Source of the DNA: Parasulfuritortus sp037439465 | GTDB lineage: Bacteria; Pseudomonadota; Gammaproteobacteria; Burkholderiales; Thiobacillaceae | Direction: 5' to 3' | NCBI GenBank assembly: GCA_037439465.1 | Contig: JBBIVX010000015.1 | Location: 4,081 to 68,080, forward strand | DNA length: 64,000 bases | Shown here: positions 1 to 8,097 of the stretch, piece by piece | Numbering within the stretch: the stretch's first letter is position 1 | Layout of the letters: each line of letters opens with the position of its first letter | Program-made: the position numbers and the translations under genes | The notes under the pieces: generated by a model | The model's database searches: none | Told to the model about the DNA's origin: nothing | The model's input: only the letters and a program-made list of their open reading frames with translations

Positions 1-639
1 GGGCCGGCGGTGATGGAACAGCACGGCATCGGCCATGAAGGAGGGAAGTTGCCACTGGTCGATCAGTGCCGCCCCCACGGCGGTATGGTCGGTATTGAGT
101 TCCGGCCGTTCCAGCGCCAGCAATGCCGCCTCGTCGCGGCTCCAGGCCAGCAGAGTGGCGTAGCGGCTTCTGAGGCCGCCGAGCAGCAGGAGTTGTCCCA
201 GGTCGTGCAGCAGGCCAGCCAGATAGGCCTCTTCGCTATCGTCGCGGTCGAGACGGACGGCGATGGCGCGCGCGATCGCGGCCACCTGCAGCGAGTGGCG
301 CCAGAAGCCGGTCAGATCGTAATTCTGGTCATCGACGGCGCGGGCGAAGGCGCTGCGGATGGTCAGGCTGGCGGCCAGAATGCGGATGCGTTGCCGGCCC
401 AGTGTCTCCAGGCAGCGCTCCAGGCTCTCGAATCCCCGCTCATGCCAGGATCCCGTCGTATAGGTGGTAGTCAGAAGTTGGGCACACAGGGCGGGATCCT
501 GCCCGGCCAACTTGGCCAGGTCCGCCATCGTTGCGCGGTCATCTTCGCTCAGGCGCAAAAAACGCAGCAGCACCTGCGGCATCGATGGCAGTTGGATGGA
601 CTCGATGGCGCCCAAGATGGGCCCCGGAACCGGCTGCAA
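1..639 (-). CDS. HDOD-domain signalling protein, C-terminal part outside window
   Basis: The gene reads leftward off the window edge, so only the first 213 codons or so are visible. The translation contains an HDOD-type core: LPQVLLRFLRL-like helices near the start are missing their first residues, but SMPQVLLRFLRLSED, a conserved DPALCAQLL stretch, FWRHSLQVAAIARAIA and GLLHDLGQLLLL are clear, followed by VLFHHRRP at the edge. HDOD proteins are non-hydrolytic HD-fold regulators, often with a C-terminal GGDEF or similar output domain; none can be seen here. The start is uncertain: an in-frame stop lies just upstream and only TTG codons (at 639 or 615) precede the conserved region. It is divergent from the hydrogenase operon. 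Confidence 0.75.
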   Translation of the reverse strand, partial: MQPVPGPILGAIESIQLPSMPQVLLRFLRLSEDDRATMADLAKLAGQDPALCAQLLTTTYTTGSWHERGFESLERCLETLGRQRIRILAASLTIRSAFARAVDDQNYDLTGFWRHSLQVAAIARAIAVRLDRDDSEEAYLAGLLHDLGQLLLLGGLRSRYATLLAWSRDEAALLALERPELNTDHTAVGAALIDQWQLPSFMADAVLFHHRRP

Positions 640-728
640 GTGCGCCCCCGTTTAACTAAACCCGCATAAAGATGATCAGGCCAATACGCGCCAACGAAAC
701 CGCCACGATTCCATTGACCCCAAACCGC

Positions 729-813
729 AACCCGTATCAGTCATCCCCAAACGGGTTACAGGCTCCCCTATATCGGCTGTTTGTCATTTTCGCACAGGGT
801 GGCGATGCGAAAA
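729..813. promoter_or_regulatory. Two inverted repeats between the HDOD gene and the hydrogenase operon
   Basis: The 249-bp gap between two divergent genes holds two clean inverted repeats. The first is AACCCGT-N15-ACGGGTT at 729-757, with arm centres 22 bp apart. The second is TTTTCGCA-N11-TGCGAAAA at 787-813, with arm centres 19 bp apart. Spacings near two helical turns are typical of dimeric regulator sites, and the second lies about 75 bp upstream of hynD. I cannot name the regulator and see no convincing sigma-70 or sigma-54 promoter here. Terminators are unlikely because the flanking genes diverge. Confidence 0.35.
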
Positions 814-888
814 AGAAATGCTTGCAATTTACGCGGCTATCTTTTCTGCATAGTTGAATATTCGCGGAAGGCTGCTAGCTTACAAGAT

Positions 889-1368
889 ATGAAGGTCCTG
901 ATTATCGGAGTGGGTAATATCCTGTTATCCGACGATGGGGCCGGGGTCCATGTTGTCCGCGCTTTGCACGACAGCACTTTCCCGGATGACATCGAGGTCG
1001 AACTCATCGATGGCGGCACCATGAGTTTCACCCTGGCTGATCCGATCGAAGGGGCCGAAGCTTTGGTCGTGGTGGACGCGGCCCAACTGCAGGCGGCGGC
1101 AGGGATGGTACGGGTTTTTGAGGGTGAGGCGATGGATGGCTTTTTGCTGCGAAACCATAAGTCCAGCGCGCATGAAGTCGGCCTTGCCGATCTGATGACC
1201 ATCGCCAAGCTAAGCGACCGCTGGCCGCGGCGGCGGGCGCTGGTCGCCATCCAGCCGCAAAGCCTGGGCTGGGGCGAGCGGCCGACCCCGGCGGTGGCGG
1301 CGGCGCTGACGGTAGCCTGTGCCCGCATTGTCGGCCTGATCGAAGCCTGGCATCAAGAGGCGATCTGA
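889..1368 (+). CDS. hynD: [NiFe] hydrogenase maturation endopeptidase (M52, HynD/HyaD/HupD family)
   Basis: 159 aa, usual family length. It removes the C-terminal extension of the hydrogenase large subunit after nickel insertion. The N-terminus has the family signature IIGVGNILLSDDGAGVHVV. The first acidic nickel-sensing position, Glu16 in E. coli HybD, is Asp here, and the next is in DAAQ near residue 62. His in SSAHEVGL would be the third ligand. The ATG at 889 is chosen because it places this motif at the very N-terminus; longer in-frame starts add unrelated residues. No strong Shine-Dalgarno sequence is visible. It is first in the hydrogenase operon, and its likely substrate HynL is five genes downstream and carries a cleavable tail. 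Sure of family; the partner is inferred from context. Confidence 0.9.
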   Translation: MKVLIIGVGNILLSDDGAGVHVVRALHDSTFPDDIEVELIDGGTMSFTLADPIEGAEALVVVDAAQLQAAAGMVRVFEGEAMDGFLLRNHKSSAHEVGLADLMTIAKLSDRWPRRRALVAIQPQSLGWGERPTPAVAAALTVACARIVGLIEAWHQEAI

Positions 1369-1420
1369 AATCTCTGTGGTGGCAGTCGCCAATCGCGGCC
1401 TTTTTTGCAATGGAGGCAGC

Positions 1421-2509
1421 ATGCGTGAGAAATCCGGTTCATTGATGGGGCACCTGGCGAGGCAAGGCGTGAGCCGCCGTGCCTTCCTTAGATATTGCGC
1501 CAGCCTGGCCACCCTGCTCGCCTTGCCGCCCGGCAGCGGGCGGGCACTGGCTGCCGCGCTGGCGACGGCGGCGCGGCCGTCGGTGATCTGGCTGCCGTTC
1601 CAGGAATGCACGGGCTGCACCGAGTCGATTACCCGTTCACACTCGCCTACCCTGGAGGGGCTGATCTTCGACGCCATCTCGCTTGATTACTCGGAAACCC
1701 TGATGGCCGCCGCCGGCCATCAGGCGGAGGAGGCGCTGCACAATGCCATGCGGGCGGGGGGGTATCTGCTGATCGTCGATGGTGCGGTGCCGCTTGGTCG
1801 TGATGGCGCCTATTCCTGCATCGCCGGCCGCAGCAACCTGGATCTGCTCAAGGAGGCGGCCGCCGGCGCGGGAGCCATCGTGGCCATGGGTTCCTGCGCC
1901 GCCTTTGGCGGCTTGCCGCATGCCCGTCCGAATCCGACCGGCGCCGTTTCCATTTCGGAAGTGGTCAAGGACAAACCCATCGTCAACATCCCCGGCTGTC
2001 CGCCCATCCCGGTGGTGATGACGGGCGTGCTGGCGCATTACCTGACTTTCGGCACCCTGCCCGAATTGGACAAGCTCGGCCGGCCGCGGGTGTTCTACGG
2101 CGAGACCATCCATGACCGTTGCTACCGCCGCCCGTTCTATGACCAGGGCAAATTCGCCAAGAGTTTCGACGATGAGGGCGCCCGCAACGGCTGGTGTCTG
2201 TTCGAGCTGGGCTGCAAGGGGCCGGTGACGCACAACGCCTGCGCCACGGCAAAGTGGAACAACGGCACCTCCTGGCCGGTGGAGTCGGGGCATGGCTGCC
2301 TGGGCTGTTCCGAGCCCGATTTCTGGGACGGCGGTGGGTTCTACAAGGCGCTGTCGATGCCGGCCGACCCGCTCAAGGTGGCGGGAAAGGCGGCAGTAGC
2401 CGGCGCCGCCGTCGGCGTGGCGGTGAGTTTCGTCAACCGTGTCAAGAAGAACGCCGCCAAGTCCTCCCACGAGACGGCCACACTGGCCGATCTGGAGAAG
2501 TCATCGTGA
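1421..2509 (+). CDS. hynS: [NiFe] hydrogenase small subunit, Isp-type (group 1e-like)
   Basis: 362 aa electron-transfer subunit carrying three Fe-S clusters. The start at 1421 follows a TGGAGG ribosome site; an earlier in-frame start at 1376 lacks one. Residues 18-24 (SRRAFLR) are a twin-arginine signal, so the HynSL dimer is exported folded. Cluster ligands are visible in ECTGCTES (Cys63, Cys66), GSCAAFGG, PGCPPIP, HDRCYRR and GHGCLGC. The proximal motif has Gly65, and the later motif has GG where O2-tolerant enzymes have extra cysteines, so a standard [4Fe-4S] proximal cluster is expected. A hydrophobic helix near the C-terminus (about 320-340) probably anchors it. Its stop overlaps the GTG start of isp1. 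Confidence 0.95.
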   Translation: MREKSGSLMGHLARQGVSRRAFLRYCASLATLLALPPGSGRALAAALATAARPSVIWLPFQECTGCTESITRSHSPTLEGLIFDAISLDYSETLMAAAGHQAEEALHNAMRAGGYLLIVDGAVPLGRDGAYSCIAGRSNLDLLKEAAAGAGAIVAMGSCAAFGGLPHARPNPTGAVSISEVVKDKPIVNIPGCPPIPVVMTGVLAHYLTFGTLPELDKLGRPRVFYGETIHDRCYRRPFYDQGKFAKSFDDEGARNGWCLFELGCKGPVTHNACATAKWNNGTSWPVESGHGCLGCSEPDFWDGGGFYKALSMPADPLKVAGKAAVAGAAVGVAVSFVNRVKKNAAKSSHETATLADLEKSS

Positions 2510-3165
2510 CTGACATCCAATTGTTGACCTGGGCGCGCGGCCAGGGCCTCGACCTGGCCGTGGCCGCGTTCCTGTTTGCTGTGTTCTGGCGCCTGATCGA
2601 GATCTACAGCCTGGGCCGCAAACAGGATCTGGCCGCGCCCCGCCTGGTGGCGGGCGCTTCCGGCTGGCATACCGTATTGCGGCGTTCGCTCCCGCCCGCC
2701 GGCATGCTCAAGCGGTCGCCCGTCAGCTATTTCGGCGGCTATCTTTTCCACCTCGGCCTGGCGATGGTGGTACTGCTGTTCGCGCCGCACATCAAGCTGA
2801 TCGAGAGTCTGACCGGGGTGTCCTGGCCGGGGTTGCCTTCCCAGTTCATCGATCTGGCGACGGTGGTGACCCTGGCGGCGCTGGTGGTGGTGCTGGTGGA
2901 TCGGATGACCAAGCCGGTGAAGCGCTATCTCAGCACCTCCGGTGACTGGCTTGCCTGGCTGGTGACCTTCCTGCCGGTGCTGACCGGCTGGCTGGCGGTT
3001 CGACATCTGTTGTTGCCGTATCCCACCATGCTGACGGTGCACATCCTGTCGGCAGAACTTCTGCTCGTCATGCTGCCCTTCACCAAACTGTTCCATGCTT
3101 TCACGACCTTTGGCTCGCGCTGGTACAACGGCACGGTAAACGGGCATAAGGGGGTGGCGATATGA
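2506..3165 (+). CDS. isp1: Isp1, NarI-like membrane cytochrome b of the hydrogenase
   Basis: 219 aa, starting at a GTG that overlaps the hynS stop (GTGA) with GGAG upstream. It has about five hydrophobic helices and several membrane-facing histidines (FHLGLAM, VRHLLLPY, TVHILSAE, LFHAFTTF) that could ligate b hemes as in NarI/DsrM-type proteins. In Thiocapsa, Allochromatium and Thiobacillus the arrangement hynS-isp1-isp2-hynL is known, and Isp1 is the proposed membrane electron acceptor that passes electrons to or from the quinone pool or to Isp2. The last codons overlap the isp2 ATG (ATGA). Assignment rests on context plus topology; heme count is not proven. Confidence 0.9.
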   Translation: MTDIQLLTWARGQGLDLAVAAFLFAVFWRLIEIYSLGRKQDLAAPRLVAGASGWHTVLRRSLPPAGMLKRSPVSYFGGYLFHLGLAMVVLLFAPHIKLIESLTGVSWPGLPSQFIDLATVVTLAALVVVLVDRMTKPVKRYLSTSGDWLAWLVTFLPVLTGWLAVRHLLLPYPTMLTVHILSAELLLVMLPFTKLFHAFTTFGSRWYNGTVNGHKGVAI

Positions 3166-4445
3166 ATGCTTCTCTCGACAAGGGCGTGCGTGTCCTCAAG
3201 GAAATGATCGATGCCCCCATCGCCAGCTATTTCGCCAGTTGCGTGCACTGTGGCCTGTGCGCAGAGGCTTGCCTGTTCTACACCGAAACCGGCGATCCCA
3301 AATACACGCCCATCCACAAACTCGCGCCCATGCGCCGCCTGTACGAGCAGGAATACACCCTGCTCGGCCGGCTGAAGAAGTGGCTGGGGATATCCCCCCC
3401 GGTGACTGACAGTGAACTCGGAGCATGGCAGGAACTGGTCTACAACAGCTGCACTTTGTGCGGGCGTTGTTCGGCGGTCTGCCCGGTGGGTAACGACATC
3501 GTCTATATGGTGCGCAAGTTCCGCGAAGGCATGGCCGTAGCCGGTCACGCCCCGGCCGGGGTGATCGAGGCCACCCGCCGCACCATTGACCTGGGCAGCC
3601 CGATGGGAGTGAAGCTGCATGCGGTCAAGGCGCAAATGAAGCATGTCGAGGAGGAAACCGGCATTGCCGTGCCACTGGACGTGGAGGGAGCCGAGTACAT
3701 GGTGCAGCTTTCTTCCATGGAGATCATCAATTTCCCCGAATATCTCTCCGCCGTCGCCCGCATCATGCAGCAGGCGGGCAAGACCTGGACGCTTTGCTCG
3801 ACCGGTTTCGAGGCCACAAACGCCGGCATCCAGATCGGCGTGTCCGACCTGGCCAGAACCATCGTCATGCGCATCGTCGAGGGCGCCGAGCGGCTTAAGG
3901 TAAAAACCGTCATCAGCCCGGAATGCGGCCATGCCTACACGGCCATCCGCTGGGAAGGGCCCAACCTGATCGGCCGGCCGTTCACCTTCAGGGTGCAGCA
4001 CATCGTCGAGGTGCTGGACGAATTCCGTGCCCAGGGACTGCTCAAGACCCAGGGCATGGAAACGGACCGGCTCACCTTCCACGACCCCTGCCAACTGGCG
4101 CGACGCGGCGGCGTCATCGAGCCGCAACGCAACCTGATGCGTATGGTGGCGAAGCACTTCGTCGAGCTGCCCGAGGCCGGCTTGATGAACTGGTGTTGCG
4201 GCGGCGGCGGCGGGGTCTCCGCCAACGAGGAGGCGGACGCCTTGCGCCTGACGGCCTTCAAGCGCAAGCAGTCGCAGCTCGAAGCGGTTCATCCCGACCG
4301 GCTGGTGACCGCCTGCGCCGTCTGCCGCACAACCATCGAGGAAGGGCTGGAGCATTATCAAATGAAGCTGCCGGTGATCGGCCTGACCGAGTTGATCGCG
4401 GCGCACCTGACCGCGCCCGCCGCCGGTGGGCCAGAAGGAGGCTGA
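3162..4445 (+). CDS. isp2: Isp2, HdrD/GlpC-like iron-sulfur protein of the hydrogenase
   Basis: 427 aa cytoplasmic electron carrier. Two ferredoxin-type [4Fe-4S] motifs lie near the N-terminus (CVHCGLCAEAC and CTLCGRCSAVCP). Two cysteine-rich CCG domains follow: SPECGHAY around residue 250, and the pair DPCQLARRGG and NWCCGGGGG at about 310-350 ending in CAVCRTT. This is the heterodisulfide-reductase D / DsrK layout. In Isp hydrogenases Isp2 is thought to exchange electrons with Isp1 and cytoplasmic partners. The start overlaps isp1 by 4 bp and an AGAAGGAGG near the 3' end serves the next gene. The physiological electron partner is unknown. Confidence 0.92.
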   Translation: MNASLDKGVRVLKEMIDAPIASYFASCVHCGLCAEACLFYTETGDPKYTPIHKLAPMRRLYEQEYTLLGRLKKWLGISPPVTDSELGAWQELVYNSCTLCGRCSAVCPVGNDIVYMVRKFREGMAVAGHAPAGVIEATRRTIDLGSPMGVKLHAVKAQMKHVEEETGIAVPLDVEGAEYMVQLSSMEIINFPEYLSAVARIMQQAGKTWTLCSTGFEATNAGIQIGVSDLARTIVMRIVEGAERLKVKTVISPECGHAYTAIRWEGPNLIGRPFTFRVQHIVEVLDEFRAQGLLKTQGMETDRLTFHDPCQLARRGGVIEPQRNLMRMVAKHFVELPEAGLMNWCCGGGGGVSANEEADALRLTAFKRKQSQLEAVHPDRLVTACAVCRTTIEEGLEHYQMKLPVIGLTELIAAHLTAPAAGGPEGG

Positions 4446-4449
4446 GGCC

Positions 4450-4908
4450 ATGTCCATCCATAACGACAGCGAATTCAAGGCCGCCCTGGAGCGGCTGGCG
4501 CCGGACCGGCAGCGGCAGGTGGCGGCGCGCTTCGCCCGGCGCGTGGCGGATCTGTCCCAGGATGTGAGGGTGAAGACGGCCATAGAAGCGGCCAGTCGTG
4601 GCGGTGTCAGCGAGGCAGAGCTCGAAGTGCTGCATCAGGCGGCCAACAGCGCGCGGGTGGAGAGCTTCACCCGCTGCGGTATGGAGGCAGACTGGTCCGA
4701 CCAGACCGGTCACTTCGTCGCCAAGGCGGCCATGGCGTGTGTGCGTCCCACTGCCGCCGCCGGCAATCTTGCCTGGGACACCGCCATGCATGCCCGCATG
4801 GCGCGCACCTGCCAGACCATCACCGAGGGTACTGGCACCGGCAATCGCGAAACCGAGGCGCAATACCGTCTTCTCGAAGACTTCTTGAACCAAGGAGTAC
4901 GGACATGA
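4450..4908 (+). CDS. Hypothetical protein between isp2 and hynL
   Basis: 152 aa, not recognised. It starts after a strong AGAAGGAGG site and its stop overlaps the hynL ATG (ATGA), so it is translated as part of the hydrogenase operon. The protein is soluble and helical, Ala/Arg-rich in the first half (LAPDRQRQVAARFARRVADL), with two cysteines, FTRCGMEAD and AMACVRP, and a third in ARTCQTITEG. No signal peptide, membrane segment or CxxC motif is visible. The described hynS-isp1-isp2-hynL operons have no gene named at this place, so it may be a lineage-specific assembly factor or scaffold. Function is not inferred beyond co-expression. Confidence 0.85.
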   Translation: MSIHNDSEFKAALERLAPDRQRQVAARFARRVADLSQDVRVKTAIEAASRGGVSEAELEVLHQAANSARVESFTRCGMEADWSDQTGHFVAKAAMACVRPTAAAGNLAWDTAMHARMARTCQTITEGTGTGNRETEAQYRLLEDFLNQGVRT

Positions 4909-6692
4909 CAGCGCGCATCGTCGTCGATCCCGTTACCCGCATCGAGGGCCATTTGCGTATCGAGGCCGAGACGGATGCCCAGGGGCGGATCATCCGTGCC
5001 TATTCCGCCGGCACCATGGTGCGCGGTATCGAGATCATTCTCCGGGGGCGTGATCCGCGCGACGCCTGGGCCCTGGCGCAACGCATCTGCGGCGTGTGCA
5101 CGCTGGTACACGGCATCGCCTCGGTGCGCGCCGTGGAAGACGCCCTGCATCGCGCCCTTCCCGACTACACCATTCCGGCCAACGCGGAATTGATCCGCAA
5201 CCTGATGATCGCTGCTCAGCATGTGCATGATCACGTCATGCATTTTTATCACCTGCACGCGCTCGACTGGGTAGACGTGGTGTCGGCTCTGAAGGCCGAC
5301 CCCAAGGCCACATCGGCACTGGCGCAAAGCCTGTCCGCTTATGCCAAGTCCTCGCCCGGCTACTTCGCCGATGTGCAGAAGAAGGTAAGGACCTTCGTCG
5401 AACAGGGACAGCTCGGTGTCTTCGCCAACGCCTACTGGGGCCATCCCGCCTACAAGCTGCCGCCGGAAGCCAATTTGATGGCCGTGGCGCACTATCTGGA
5501 GGCACTTGCCTGGCAACGCGACGTCGTCAAGCTGCACGCTATTTTCGGCGGCAAGAATCCGCACCCCAACTTTGTGGTGGGTGGCGCCCCATGCGCCATT
5601 TCCGTGCATGCGGACCAACCTGGCCACGGCAAGGGCCCACACTATCGCGGCGGCCAGGCCGCGACGGCGGTGAACATGGTCGGTCTCGAAATTGTCCAGG
5701 ACGTCATCCGGAAAATGCGCGAATTCGTCGATCAGGTCTATATTCCGGACCTGCTCGCCATCGCCGGGTTTTACAAGGAATGGGGCGGCATGGGCGATAC
5801 CGGCGGCAATTTCCTGTCATTCGGCGATCTGCCGGGCAAGGATATGTGGACGCCGGAGTCCTTCCTTATCCCGCGCGGCGTCATCCTTGATCACGACCTC
5901 GCCTCCCTGCGCCCCCTCAATCTCGACAAGGAAGACGAGATCCAGGAGTTCGTCAGCCATTCCTGGTATACCTACGGCGGCGGCGATGCCCAGGGCCTGC
6001 ACCCGTTCAAGGGCGAGACCGCACTCAACTACAGCGGCCCGAAGCCACCTTACGAGCAACTGGAAGTCGAGAAGAAGTACTCCTGGCTGAAGTCACCGCG
6101 CTGGCAGGGCAGGCCGATGGAAGTCGGTCCGCTGGCGCGTGTGCTGGTGCTGTATGCCAAGGGTCACAAGCAGACGAGGGAGCTGGTCGGCCACGCCTTG
6201 AAGACACTGGACGTACCGGTCACCGCGCTCTTCTCCACCCTTGGCCGTACCGCCGCGCGCGGTCTGGAATCGAAGATCATAGCCGACGCCATGCCTGGGA
6301 TGTTCGAGCAACTAATGGCCAACATCAAGGCCGGCGATGTGCGTACCTTCAATGAACGCTACTGGGAGCCTGCCTCCTGGCCGCGCCACATGGTTGGCGT
6401 CGGTCTTACGGAGGCGCCGCGCGGTGGACTTTCACACTGGGTCAATATAGACGACGGCCGCATCAGCAATTACCAGGCCGTCGTGCCCTCCACCTGGAAC
6501 GCAGGCCCGCGCGATGCGCAAGGTCAGCCCGGACCTTACGAGGCGGCGTTGCAGCACAATCATGTCATGCATGATCCGAAACAGCCGATCGAGATACTGC
6601 GCACCATCCACAGCTTCGATCCCTGCATCGCCTGCGCCGTACATGTGACCGATCCGGCTGGCGAAGATCTGGTGCAGGTAAAGGTGTGCTGA
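4905..6692 (+). CDS. hynL: [NiFe] hydrogenase large subunit, catalytic
   Basis: 595 aa catalytic subunit that binds the NiFe(CN)2CO centre and splits or forms H2. The L1 motif RICGVCTLVHG is at about residues 60-70 and the L2 motif DPCIACAVH is near the C-terminus; their four cysteines bind nickel. Fifteen residues follow the final His (starting VTDPAGED), the tail expected to be removed by HynD. The N-terminus VDPVTRIEGHLRIE is typical. The ATG overlaps the stop of the preceding small gene and has GGAG upstream. Being last in the operon, separated from hynS, is characteristic of Isp hydrogenases. Only 48 bp separate it from the V-type ATPase genes. Confidence 0.97.
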   Translation: MTARIVVDPVTRIEGHLRIEAETDAQGRIIRAYSAGTMVRGIEIILRGRDPRDAWALAQRICGVCTLVHGIASVRAVEDALHRALPDYTIPANAELIRNLMIAAQHVHDHVMHFYHLHALDWVDVVSALKADPKATSALAQSLSAYAKSSPGYFADVQKKVRTFVEQGQLGVFANAYWGHPAYKLPPEANLMAVAHYLEALAWQRDVVKLHAIFGGKNPHPNFVVGGAPCAISVHADQPGHGKGPHYRGGQAATAVNMVGLEIVQDVIRKMREFVDQVYIPDLLAIAGFYKEWGGMGDTGGNFLSFGDLPGKDMWTPESFLIPRGVILDHDLASLRPLNLDKEDEIQEFVSHSWYTYGGGDAQGLHPFKGETALNYSGPKPPYEQLEVEKKYSWLKSPRWQGRPMEVGPLARVLVLYAKGHKQTRELVGHALKTLDVPVTALFSTLGRTAARGLESKIIADAMPGMFEQLMANIKAGDVRTFNERYWEPASWPRHMVGVGLTEAPRGGLSHWVNIDDGRISNYQAVVPSTWNAGPRDAQGQPGPYEAALQHNHVMHDPKQPIEILRTIHSFDPCIACAVHVTDPAGEDLVQVKVC

Positions 6693-6740
6693 TGGCGTCT
6701 GGGTAGGCCTTACCCTGTCTATCGATCGCCGCTCACCGCC

Positions 6741-7058
6741 ATGGAAGACGTACTGAAACGGTTGCTACAGGCAGAGACCGAGGCCGAAGCGATCATCGAG
6801 GCGGCGCAGCGCGAGCGCGAACGCCGGATCGATGCGGCACTGGCGGAGACACGCGCTGACGAGGCACGCTTCGAGGCCAGCCTGGCCGAACTGCGCCGGC
6901 CTTATATCGCCGAGGCCGAGGCACGGGCCGAGAAGGGGGTGGCGGAATTGACACGCAAATTTGGCGAACGCCAGCGCGTACTGCGCGAACTCGCCGCCCG
7001 TCACGAGGCCGAGGCGGTGGCGGCCGCGGTGGCGTTGTTGTTGGATATGGGGCGCTGA
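6741..7058 (+). CDS. V/A-type ATPase peripheral-stalk subunit (G/H)
   Basis: 105 aa, almost entirely one charged alpha-helix rich in Glu, Ala and Arg (LLQAETEAEAIIEAAQRERE at the start), as expected for the short coiled-coil partner of subunit E in the peripheral stalk. It lacks cysteines and hydrophobic segments until a short VALLLDMG tail. Function is assigned by size, coiled-coil character and its position at the head of a full V/A-ATPase operon; sequence alone would not be decisive. No clear ribosome site precedes the ATG, and a small GGGTA/TACCC hairpin lies in the gap after hynL without a T tract. Confidence 0.75.
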   Translation: MEDVLKRLLQAETEAEAIIEAAQRERERRIDAALAETRADEARFEASLAELRRPYIAEAEARAEKGVAELTRKFGERQRVLRELAARHEAEAVAAAVALLLDMGR

Positions 7059-7064
7059 CGGGTC

Positions 7065-8096
7065 ATGGCGGCCGTTTATCTGAATACCCGCGTCAGCTTG
7101 TGCGCAGCGCGGCTATGGGGGCCCGCCGAGTATGATGAACTGATTCCCGCCACGGATGCGGAGGTGAGTGCGCACTTGAGGGAACGCGGCCTGCCGACGC
7201 TGGCGACTGGCTACGGCGGCGATGACCCGCTGTCGCTGGAGGCGCGCCTCATCGCCCAGCTTCTTGCCGAGACGCGCCTGCTGCTGCGTCCGCTCGCCGG
7301 TATGGCGCGCCAGTTCCTGCTCTACTGGATCGAGCGTTTCGAGGTTTCCAACGTCAAGACCCTGATCCGCGCCAAACTGGCGGGCGAACCCGCTGCCAGC
7401 ATGGCGCCGCGGCTTGTCGACCTGGGGCCGTTCACCCGTCTCGACGCTCACGATCTGATGCGCGCGGAGGACGTGAACGAACTGTTGAGTCGTCTGCAAG
7501 CCAGTCCATACGCCGATCTCGTGCGCCATGCCCGCCAGGCCTTCGAGGACAGTCATGATCCGTTCGTCCTCGACGCCAGCCTCGACCGGGCCTATTACGA
7601 AGGACTGTGTCGCCGCGCGCGTCCGCTCGAAACAACCGTGGGGCGGCCCTTGGAGGAATTGATGGCGACCCTGGTCGACTCCGTCAACCTGGTCTGGCTA
7701 TTGCGCTACCGCTTCAACTACCGGCTGCCGCCGGCGCAGGTGTTCTATCTGCTGGCGGCAACGCCTTATCGTCTATCCGGTGACAGCTTGCGCCGGCTCG
7801 TCACCCTGCCTGATCTGGCGACGGTGCTCGCCGCCCTGCCTGACAGCCTGCGGCAGGTCGTTGCCGGCGCCGACAACATTCCCGGCGTCGCCCTGCGGCT
7901 GGAACGCGAAGGCAGCCGTCGCTCGCGGGCGCTTCTCGATGCGGCCGGCCATCCGCTGGCGCGTGCCTTCGCCTACCTCATCCTGCGCGAGCGCAATCTC
8001 AGAGCGGTGCGCGGTGTGTTGCGCGGCCGGCATCTACGCCTGCCGACGGCGGATATCCGTCTGGCAGTGGCCGCCGCACAAGCGGGGGTGCGCTGA
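7065..8096 (+). CDS. ntpC: V/A-type ATPase subunit C (rotor funnel, AC39/d-like)
   Basis: 343 aa, the usual length for the V/A-ATPase C (yeast d) subunit, which sits between the proteolipid ring and the central stalk and couples rotation. It is an all-helical soluble protein with recognisable family features: an N-terminal YLNTRVSLC stretch, WIERFEVSNVKTLIRAKL about one quarter in, and a later DSVNLVWLLRYRFNYRL repeat of the same type, followed by LRERNLRAVRGVLRG near the end. The two NVK/NLxWLLRxR motifs are the internal repeats of the family. It starts 6 bp after the upstream gene and ends 1 bp before subunit I. Confidence 0.9.
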   Translation: MAAVYLNTRVSLCAARLWGPAEYDELIPATDAEVSAHLRERGLPTLATGYGGDDPLSLEARLIAQLLAETRLLLRPLAGMARQFLLYWIERFEVSNVKTLIRAKLAGEPAASMAPRLVDLGPFTRLDAHDLMRAEDVNELLSRLQASPYADLVRHARQAFEDSHDPFVLDASLDRAYYEGLCRRARPLETTVGRPLEELMATLVDSVNLVWLLRYRFNYRLPPAQVFYLLAATPYRLSGDSLRRLVTLPDLATVLAALPDSLRQVVAGADNIPGVALRLEREGSRRSRALLDAAGHPLARAFAYLILRERNLRAVRGVLRGRHLRLPTADIRLAVAAAQAGVR

Positions 8097-8097
8097 T

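Noticed and set aside
835..849. Possible sigma-54 promoter (GG...GC) upstream of hynD
   Set aside because: The GG and GC are separated by 11 bp instead of the strict 10, and the TTGC box is CTGC.
2925..4583. 552-codon minus-strand open frame opposite isp1-isp2
   Set aside because: Shadow of two well-supported hydrogenase genes; Arg/Gly/His-rich low-quality translation.
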